NCBI GenBank assembly: GCA_951804985.1
Contig: OX638131.1
Location: forward strand, 56,097,867-56,161,866
Direction of reading: 5' to 3'
Source of the DNA: Dryomyza anilis
Lineage: Eukaryota > Arthropoda > Insecta > Diptera > Dryomyzidae
Length of the DNA stretch: 64,000 nucleotides
Shown: positions 56,059-64,000 of the stretch, one piece after another
How the letters are laid out: every line of letters begins with the position of its first letter
Position numbering within the stretch: position 1 is the stretch's first letter
Translations under genes and position numbers: made by a program
Notes under the pieces: model-generated
Told to the model about the DNA's origin: nothing
Databases searched by the model: none
Seen by the model: the letters and a program-made list of their open reading frames with translations, nothing else

Positions 56059-56434
56059 GTCACCAAATACATTTTCAAAATGCTAAATATTTTTTACAAA
56101 CATCTTTATGTATCTGTCAATTTTTAATCGATGATCTCCATTTTTTTTACCACAATATAAGAAAATGTAAATCTATCAATTGATATTTCAATTGATATTT
56201 ACTTTTTATAATATTAATCAACAAACTCGAAAATTAAGTTTTTCATAAAAATGTATTTGGTGACTTTTCGTTCTACAACGACGATATACAGTATACGATA
56301 TACATATACAATAAATATAAGGAATATTTCGTATAAGGATATTTCTGTTTTCGTCACAGATTAAAAAAATCTGTATGCTACACGTACCGTATGTCAAGAG
56401 AACTCAAATAATATCTTGCAGAGTAACATTTTTC
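56059..56434. repeat. internal duplication in hAT-like copy 2, second copy
   Basis: Second copy of 54401-54776, placed close to the right subterminal region. It is missing from hAT-like copy 1, so it arose after the two copies separated. Confidence 0.8.
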
Positions 56435-57103
56435 TATATATTTTACTAATAAAATAAATAAAAAACCAATATTATTAAAATTTTAATCATTTTTTAACGA
56501 AAAAATGTTGCTTGGAGTTGCTGGTGTTTTGTTGTTAATTCGATTAATGAAACAAAAAACAAATTTCAGACCAAATACCGTTGTTTTGGAAATATCGTTT
56601 CTCAAAAAACAACATGTGAATTTTTGTACCAGCAAAAATGTTTATTTTGGGAACTCCAAATTTTAATTAATGAAATTTTACTTAAGATCTTCTATATAAA
56701 ATAAAATATGTTTTTTTGGTTTTTTGTATACTTTTTAAAAACCGTTTTAAACCGGTATAAAACCGAAACCGTTTATATTGGTTTTGGATATCGGTTTATT
56801 CTAATTTTCGTATAACGGTTTCGGTTACAGTTTAAAAATGAAACGGTTTTAAACGGATATCGGTTTCGGTTAATGTTTCAATCCTTGATTTTTGTCGATC
56901 AGGACTACGAAATGGTCCGTACATGATATAGCTATCAAAAAAAATGTCATGCCGCGTTTTCATCATGGAACATAATGAAAAAGCAAATATACATAAATTC
57001 CTTATCTTGTGGTAAAACTTGCAATAAGATTCGTTAAAAGGTGTAGACGCATCCAAGTGTATCTGCTAGTTCATCGAGTCTTTACTGTTCCATTTTGACG
57101 TAT

Positions 57104-57190
57104 GTGAAGTTGACAACACGGCTTCAACAACATGAACGGGTGGAATCTGCCACCAAAAGTAGGCAGATCTGAATTTTACTTCGTTCTCTT
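57104..57190 (+). repeat. dispersed repeat, inverted partner at 61850-61965
   Basis: Contains aacgggtggaat, ctgccaccaaaagtag and gttctctttgta. The reverse complement of 61870-61950 has the same blocks in the same order. The remainder to 57840 is AT-rich with no recognised gene. Confidence 0.6.
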
Positions 57191-58016
57191 TGTACTGAAG
57201 TTGATTCCGACTCGTTCTATTAAATTTCCACAGTTTGAAAAACTTTTCATACTGATATTTTACTGGTCACATTTTAATTCCGGAATGGTAATCGTTTATT
57301 GCCATCATTTTGGTAACAGTTACGATATTTCATATAAAACAGTATGAAACGAATAAAAGTAAAGGTACAACCTGGAAAAATTAATACATGGAACTATTAA
57401 TACATACACCAAATGGTTGTATTATAAAGTACTTGATGATAAATTTACTTCTGAGTATAATAATAAAAGATAATAAAAGAAAAAACTTAAATAATTTTTA
57501 CTTAAAACATAAACTGTATTTGCTTTCAAGTATTTTTCCAGTAAACCCAATAATATTTTTAAGATATTCAAACGATATCGTAAATATGACATAATGCACA
57601 AAAAATCAAATTTTTATTTCTTTACTATTTTTAATAATTTTTAAGCATTTAGGAGGATTTGGAGAAATATTTATACAAATCTTCTGTAACGTTTTCTTGA
57701 AAACGACCCATGCTGTTAATAAATTCTCAGGTGATGATTTTATATTATATTGATTTTACGATATTAAAACCATTTTCTGCATTTGCGTTTATATGGACTA
57801 AAAATTATTGAAGTAATTTTGGTAAACCCTAAACATTCAATAATAATAATAATACTTTGGCGCTACAGTCCTGTATAGGACTTCGGCCGAGCTCTCTCAC
57901 CATTTGAGCTGTGCGTGTTATATTTGTACTGAAAGTGGTGGGACCTACAGTTTATTGCCGAATCCGAACGGCGGGTGAGAGCTTTGTATAGGCAATGTTT
58001 TACTCTCGTAGGTTTG

Positions 58017-58208
58017 TGTAGTATAGTAGACTTATGGCAACACTGTTTTTTCTACTTATTACATTCGTTCTGACGTTTGCTAAATTCTTCCTTCTTCCTG
58101 TGTACATCGATGGACTAAAACGTGTTTTTCGGCAATTAAGTTATTTCTATTTCAATTACTTATAATTAATCATTATCATTATTTCTATTAAATAAAGAAT
58201 ATTTAAAA
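58017..58208 (+). repeat. 5' LTR of Ty3/gypsy deletion derivative
   Basis: 192 bp, starting TGTAGTATAGTAGAC and ending aatatttaaaa. The flanking GTTTG (58012-58016) is repeated at 60580-60584, a 5-bp target duplication inside the SINE. It contains aataaag near its end, a possible polyadenylation signal. A primer-binding site TGGCGACGAGGAGC begins at 58210. Confidence 0.75.
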
Positions 58209-58265
58209 TTGGCGACGAGGAGCAAAAGTTATCGGAATAAGGTGGGGCAAAATCCATGGGTGAAA

Positions 58266-60060
58266 GGATGGCATCGAAATTTGGCGATTTAGGAGCGTTC
58301 AACGTGTCTGCGGGAAAATGACAGGTCTACAAGGAGCAGATAGAATTCTTTTTCAAGCAAATGACATTAAAGACCAGGCGAAACAGAAAGCTGTTCCTGT
58401 CGTCCTGCGGAATGGACACATACACGTTGTTAAAATCTATTGCGACACCGGATGAGGTTATGTCCGACAGTTTCGAATAGGCACTGCGATGGATTTGTTG
58501 ACGAAACATTTTTGTCCCCCGCCAAATCAAATTGTGCAAGGGTTCGACCAGCGGATTGATGAATCCATATCTGAGTTCTTGGCAGCACTTCAAAAATTGA
58601 GTCATGGCTGTGAATTCAAGGACTTGGATGACATGTTGCGCGACAGGTTAGTGTGCGGCATGCGTGACGAACACCTTCAGAAGCGTCTGTTGTCAAACGA
58701 TAAACTAACATTGAGGCTGGCGCAGGATAAAGCAATTGCCAGTGAAGCGGCGCAGAAGAACATAAACACACTTAAAACGCAACCCACACACCAGAAGTGC
58801 AGCCTCAAGGGGAAGCACTACCAGGCAACCAGAGACCAATTTCGCAAATGTTTGCGATGTCACGGCGACCACAAGCCAGAACAATGCAGATTCAAGGACG
58901 TAGAGTGTCGTTTTTGCAAAAAACGTGGCCACATCGAGAAGGCATGCATTACAAGACAAAACAAAACAAAATCGCATAACAAGTACCGTCACAATAAGAA
59001 AAGCCAGAATCACACCAGTTTAAATCAAATAGAGTGCAACGAGGAATGTTGTAAAGGTGATTACATTTTGTCAATGTCAGTGAAAAATATTTCATCAATC
59101 CAGGAGACAGTTTTGATTGGCCAGCAAAAATTAGTGATGGAAGTGGACTCCGAGGCAAGTCACTCCATAAAATGTGAGAAAACATTTTGTGATAAATTTT
59201 CACACATGACAATGACATCAAGTCAGATTGTTTTGAGAACATGGAGAACCGCGGCAAACCTCAATGTGTGCGGCGAAGTGGAAGTGCTTGTAATTTTTAA
59301 AGGACGGAAAAGGCAGCTGACTCTACTCGTTGTGTCAGGAGACGGGCCAGCATTAATTGGTCGAAATTGGTTCGATGATTTGGGAATTCGTGTGACGAGC
59401 ACGCTGCATAAGATCGAGTCGCAAATACCAGCAGAAATTACGGAGTTTCATACAGTTTTTGATAACCAGCTTGGCAATTACAAGGGAGAAGCCATTAAAC
59501 TACAAATGACGAGTTCGTGCGTGCCGAAATTTCTACGATATCGGCAAGTTCCATTTGCGATTAAGTCCAAGATTGAAGACGCACTCAAGGTGATGCAGGA
59601 CGAAGGCGTTCTGCGACCAGTTTCGTTCAGCGAGTGGGCGACACCAGTTGTGCCTGTTATAAAAACTGAAAGCACGATCCGGATTTGTGGCGATTATAAA
59701 TGTACGGTGAATCGGATGTTATGCAAGGACACGTACCCATTGCCTACAAATACAGAAGTATTCGCTGCGCTTGCAAATTGTAATTGGTTTTCGAGACGGT
59801 TGCGTATAACTCCATGCGCTAACTTCAACAAAAGGCCAACAGAAATTTTGATGGGGAAGAAGTTAAAGACCCAGCTTGATCACTTGCATCCACAGAGTAA
59901 GAGGACTAGAGCAGAGGAGACTTTCGTAAAACCAAAACCAGCCAGAAGTTTCAACACCGGTGAAGAAGTATGGTACCGCAGTTTCGGAAGAGGTGAGAGG
60001 TGGTTACCTGGTACCGTTCAGTCTACAGGCGACCGGAACTACGAAATCGAAGCCAGATAG
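58266..60060 (+). pseudogene. Ty3/gypsy gag-pol with large in-frame deletion (523-codon frame from 58489)
   Basis: The Gag start (ATGGCATCG, 58266) is followed by a TGA at 58317 and later frame breaks. From 58489 one frame runs 523 codons. It carries knuckles CX2CX3HX4C (121-133) and CX2CX4HX4C (140-153), a protease site where DSG reads DSE (220-222), ALIGRNWFDDLG, and the first RT block (VVPVIKTESTIRICGDYK...). Near residue 432 (about 59785) it passes directly into the C-terminal integrase region (FNKRPTEILMGK...). The RT palm, RNase H and the integrase core are absent. The last codons continue in another frame at 60133-60399. It could only move with enzymes supplied by a relative. Confidence 0.75.
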
Positions 60061-60394
60061 AAGAGAATCAGAAGCAGTAACATACAGCCGAGACATATTG
60101 ACCAGATACGGAAGCGGACTTCAGCGACAGAGATGCAATGTAATGAAAACTATCCAGTACCAGTCCAGTTGAGATCCGCAGATTCACCAGGCGTACCAAA
60201 TAACCAGCCGCGTTCAAGGAAAAATTCAAGGGAGTACGTTCTACCTGATGTCAGCCAAAATGAAGAGTTGCTGCCGGCAACCATGCCTGTAGAAGAACCT
60301 ACAACATCAGCGCAAGTTCAGGAGAGACGTACACGTCCTTGTCGACAAAAGATGATTCCTAGAAGGTTGGAGGACTACTTGGTGGGGGAGGTAC

Positions 60395-60579
60395 TATAGT
60401 ATAGTAGACTGATGGCAACACTGTTTTTTCTACTTGTTACATTCGTTCTGACGTTTGCTAAATTCTTCCTGTGTACAGCGATGGACTAAGACGTTTTTTT
60501 CGGCAACCAAGTTATTTCTATTTCAATTACTTATAATTAATCATTATCATTATTTCTATTAAATAAAGAATATATAAAA
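60395..60579 (+). repeat. 3' LTR of Ty3/gypsy deletion derivative
   Basis: 185 bp, matching the 5' LTR with small differences (lacks about 8 bp of cttcttcctgtg, G to A at position 2). Preceded by the purine tract ggtgggggaggta (60381-60393). Confidence 0.75.
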
Positions 60580-60725
60580 GTTTGCCATTTACTGCCGAGA
60601 GGTAGCGCGGTATAGAAAATGTTTCTATGGAAAGATGTTGTGAGCCCCAGTACAGGCTTGAACCGGGGACCTTTCGGCTCACAGTCCAACGCACTAACCA
60701 CTGACCTACCGCGGCTACATACAAT

Positions 60726-63700
60726 AGTTTTGCTAAAAAAAATGTGTATGACATTAAAAAGTATATTAAAATGTGCCGTTGAGAATCAAAAAGGCTTAGT
60801 CCATTTTTAGAACAAAACGTTAATCCTGGCCAGAATTCGTATTCTAGAGCTGGTATTACATATATTGTATTTTTAAAATTTCAGAATTTAACGTTTTTAA
60901 CCACATTTTAATAAGTATGTTATTTGATATACATTAAATCATAGAAGTTTGTATCAACATTTTTCCAAAAATTCATGATTTGAAAAACTGTTCGAAATAA
61001 ATTGGGACATGTACATTTTTCTGCAAGTATTGGATATTTTGAAAATTGTGCCACACTATTATTATTGTCAGCTTAATTAAATGATACTTCGAGTTGATCT
61101 ACTCAATTTTGAGACTTTTTTCTCTTTCTGTGAAATTTGCTTCTGTTGGTTGCTATCTTTTGCCTGTAAGATATCGATATAGCTTTATACTTTTTTAAGA
61201 AAGGATTTTTTTAATGCAAGATTTTTTTGACTGAAAATATTGGGCAAAGTCTAAACAAACTATATCTAAAATATTACATCATTTGTCATTTCTACTTCCT
61301 GATATAAAACACCATTTGAACTGGTTCTGCGAAATACAAAAGCATTTCTCGTTTTCGAATTTTATAAATTTAAATTTAATCTAAATTCAAAATCTTTAAA
61401 TATGTTGATATTACTATTATTAATAATCCAAGTACATTCTGTTTTACTTAATATAATTTGACAACAAAATTTTTCAATTTTTCACTTTTTCATTTTTTCA
61501 CTATTTAGAGAGGCCTTTATGATTGAAATAATATAATAAAATTAGTGAATATTCAAAATACATAGGTAATAAATTCATACAAATATACTGTCTAAAGAAG
61601 ACGGATACTCAAATACTTCAATCACGTAGCGATTCGTACTTCACGTAGCGACATAACTTTTATATGATTGCCATCGAATTACAGTAGGCGATTGTGTTTT
61701 ATATATATATTTGGAAATATTCTTGAAACTCTTTAAATTTTTCTTTTGTAGTATATTTGATTCTAAATTACACAAAAATACACAAAAATTAAATTACACA
61801 AAAAATACACAATGAGATCAAAAATGCACTGATTTTGTGGAATTACACAAAAAGTGGCAACACTGACACAACTACACTTTACAAAGAGAACGATGTGAAA
61901 ATCAGATCTGTCTACTTTTGGTGGCAGATGTTGATTCCACCCGTTCCTGTTGTTGCATACACACAGAAAAAAAAGTGTGTAAATATAACTAAAATGTTAT
62001 TCAATCCTTTTAATTTTTAATTGAAACTCATCCGATGTAACTTTTAGTAGTATTGAATTCCATATTCGTAATAATAAGAATATGTTAATTGGAGAAACTT
62101 TAATTAATTTTTTTGTCATATTGATATTAAAGTTATTATATATATTGACTTTTTTATTAGGAATTTTTAAATCATTAATTAATTAGTAACATCAATTAAA
62201 AATTTCATTCGAAAGAAATTGGATCAATTAAATATTTTGTTAAATTAATAGCTGTATTCTGGCATTTTCGTGACAAAGTCTAGTCATTGAAATGTTGTCA
62301 TTCACCGTGTCATGCCTTTGTTATAAATAATTGTTACTGTATTATAATTTAAACGTGACAAATTGAAAGCTCAACACTGTGGTGAAAAGCTTTTTTCAAT
62401 ATTAAATGTCAAAAAATTTAAATTCAAATATAAACAATTTATAAAGTCAAATTTTATTGATGATATTTTACGTGAAATTTTTAATATTTGTAACAAAGTG
62501 CATTGATTACGTGACCTGAATTTGTGATTAGGACGTTTTTGAAAAACGTTAATATAATTGCAATTTTCAAGACCAATATAAAAATTCAAATTAATAAACA
62601 CAGTTTTACCTGAAAGTGATTAAAAATCGATCCGCGACAAATATCGGTTAATGTAATTCATATAGCGGTATCTTTAACAGAAAATATAGTGCAATTCAAT
62701 CAAGTGCGTATAAATTCCAAAAACATACATATATTCAAGAATAAACGCCTTGTCACCTCGTCTTTAGGTGGTGACTATAACTTTTGTCATTGTTTCTGTT
62801 GTCATTTTATTACTAGAATATCATTTCATGACTATTGTCACACAACTCATATTTGTCATTGTTTTGTCATTGTCAGTGCTCGCTAGAATAGGGCTATAAA
62901 TAAAATATTTGTCGAATAGAAACACATCAAAATAAAAATAATTTAAATCAATATATAACATAAAATAAATATTAAATAAGTATTTATACTTTTTGATATG
63001 CTTTGTAAAATTCTTTTAAACTAACAAATGTTTTACCGAAGTCAGTTTTCACAACTTCTACAGGTGAACCAATTAATTGAGTCAAACATAAAATTTGATA
63101 TTCGCTTTTTAATGATTCAATATGCAACAAAATGAGCATCATAAGCTGATTGTTCAAATTCTTGACAGCGAAAATAAATTGAGCCATTTAATGCTTTAAT
63201 AACATAACATACACTAAATAATGCAATATCCGCCGACGCACGACATGCACAAAAAAAAATGAAATACAGAAGAAAAAAACAGTGTTGCAATATAAGAAAA
63301 TGGATAAATTAAAAGTAACAAATAAAAATAGTTCATACTATTAAAGATTTAGTTGTATTGAAATTATATTAAATTTATTCCTATTAATATTTTAATTAAA
63401 AAATGTGTAAATACAATTAATTAATTAGTAAATACATTAATATGTTTAATTGGAATACGATTTTGTTTGCTATTAATATCAATTTTTTATATATACGTAC
63501 AATATTTTTTTCTGTGTAAGTAAAAGTTGCTACTGTTAATCCGACAGTTGCAATTGTCACTTCTAAATTAGCAATTGTTACAGTTTACCCTTTACTTATT
63601 TCAATGGTTACTATTTTTCAATATTTTTTTCATAATTAATTGTTTTACGAACTCTTGATAATTTTAAGAAATGGTCTTAACGTGCTCAAGGTCCATTCAG

Positions 63701-64000
63701 TACAAATTGGGTGTTTTGTACCAACCAATAAAACAACAAACAATTGGCAAAATGCATTGAGTGGCAGATCGTACAGCTGTTTCAGAGGCAGCCAAGCCCC
63801 TTCATCAGCGATCTTTCTCTGCAGATTCTACATTTCAAGTCGCTAAAGTTTTCCTTTTCCAATGAACACAATAAGAATTATGTGCATTGAAGAAAGAACC
63901 AAAAGCAAAAATGCAAAAACTGCATCAACTCAAGATTTTGCCAAAGTCTACGTATTTGATTCTGTGGAAACTCTGCAGCCTATACGTAGCAAATTCTGCA
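60726..64000. other. no recognised gene
   Basis: AT-rich sequence. It includes a short cacaaaaatacac array (about 61770-61815), the inverted dispersed repeat at 61850-61965, and repeated ttgtcatt motifs at 62770-62880. A 67-codon minus frame lies at 62984-63187 (MAQFIFAVKNLNNQ..., ATG start) with no known domain. The last 350 bp is somewhat less AT-rich but has no supported feature. Confidence 0.45.

Larger units (their letters stand above)
53584..56887 (+). mobile_element. hAT-like non-autonomous transposon, copy 2 (3304 bp)
   Basis: Termini CAAGGATTGAAACC and GTTTCAATCCTTG are flanked by a perfect 8-bp duplication ATTTTTGT (53576-53583 and 56888-56895). CGGTTT/AACCG motifs crowd both subterminal 150-200 bp. 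It is homologous to copy 1 in reverse orientation. Inside are an 86-codon frame (54758-55018) with THDNGQ repeats, an 18-bp CGCATGACAACGGACAGA minisatellite (54930-54990), and an internal direct duplication of about 376 bp. No transposase is encoded. Confidence 0.75.
57841..60725 (-). mobile_element. tRNA-derived SINE, split by LTR element
   Basis: On the minus strand: tRNA-like head (60641-60719) with A-box-like TAGGTCAGTGGTTAG and B-box GGTTCAAGCC, then body, interrupted at 60580/58016, then body continuing to a TTA-repeat tail at 57841 (plus taataataataat). Removing the insert gives about 320 bp, the usual SINE size. The body matches the truncated copies that end tandem units 1 and 2. Retrotransposition would rely on a LINE, but the 3' end does not obviously match the RTE-like LINE tail here. 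Confidence 0.75.

Noticed and set aside
1..64000. CRISPR array, operon or bacterial gene cluster
   Set aside because: No spacer-repeat array of that kind. Introns, LTR elements and SINEs show eukaryotic DNA.

Overview
The window looks like intergenic or pericentromeric-type DNA from a brachyceran fly. It is strongly AT-rich and built almost entirely of nested and duplicated transposable elements. Evidence for a fly genome: BEL/Pao and Ty3/gypsy LTR retrotransposons with insect-type Gag and Pol, an RTE-like LINE, a DINE-1/mini-me-type element with a GTCY microsatellite, hAT-like elements with 8-bp target duplications, a tRNA-derived SINE, and a terminal exon matching the SPRY/SOCS-box protein gustavus. 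The species cannot be named from sequence alone. No complete host gene is visible.

Layout. (1) 720-26392 is a three-copy tandem array of an 8.6-8.9 kb unit (720-9662, 9663-18268, 18269-26392). Each unit carries, on the minus strand, a 3'-truncated Ty3/gypsy element (LTR, tRNA-Ser-type primer site, Gag, protease, no reverse transcriptase). On the plus strand each carries an intact gustavus-type terminal exon behind a good splice acceptor. Each also has a GC-rich island with a conserved short frame and a roughly 0.9 kb segment bounded by inverted repeats. Unit 1 alone holds a 710-bp DINE-like insertion. Unit 2 is a hybrid: nearly identical to unit 3 up to about 16965 and to unit 1 after about 17115, as expected from unequal crossing-over. 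(2) 26393-32213 holds a SINE head, exon-like islands, a palindromic MITE and a 2.7 kb hAT-like element with a perfect 8-bp target duplication. (3) 32214-49830 holds two minus-strand BEL/Pao elements arranged LTR-internal-LTR-internal-LTR. Both carry an extra ORF beyond integrase made of zinc knuckles, plus in copy A a protease-like domain that lacks the catalytic Asp-Ser-Gly. The second copy is split by an RTE-like LINE. (4) 49831-57100 holds a truncated and an intact (3.3 kb, inverted relative to the first) hAT-like element plus small tandem repeats. (5) 57841-60725 is a SINE split by a 2.56 kb Ty3/gypsy deletion derivative whose 523-codon frame fuses Gag, protease and the start of RT to the end of integrase. 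(6) 60726-64000 has no recognised gene.

The elements act as mobile DNA and not as a pathway. The only plausible host coding sequence is the thrice-repeated SOCS-box exon (upstream SPRY exons would lie left of the window), one MICOS Mic26/27-like exon remnant, and a few exon-like islands I could not identify.
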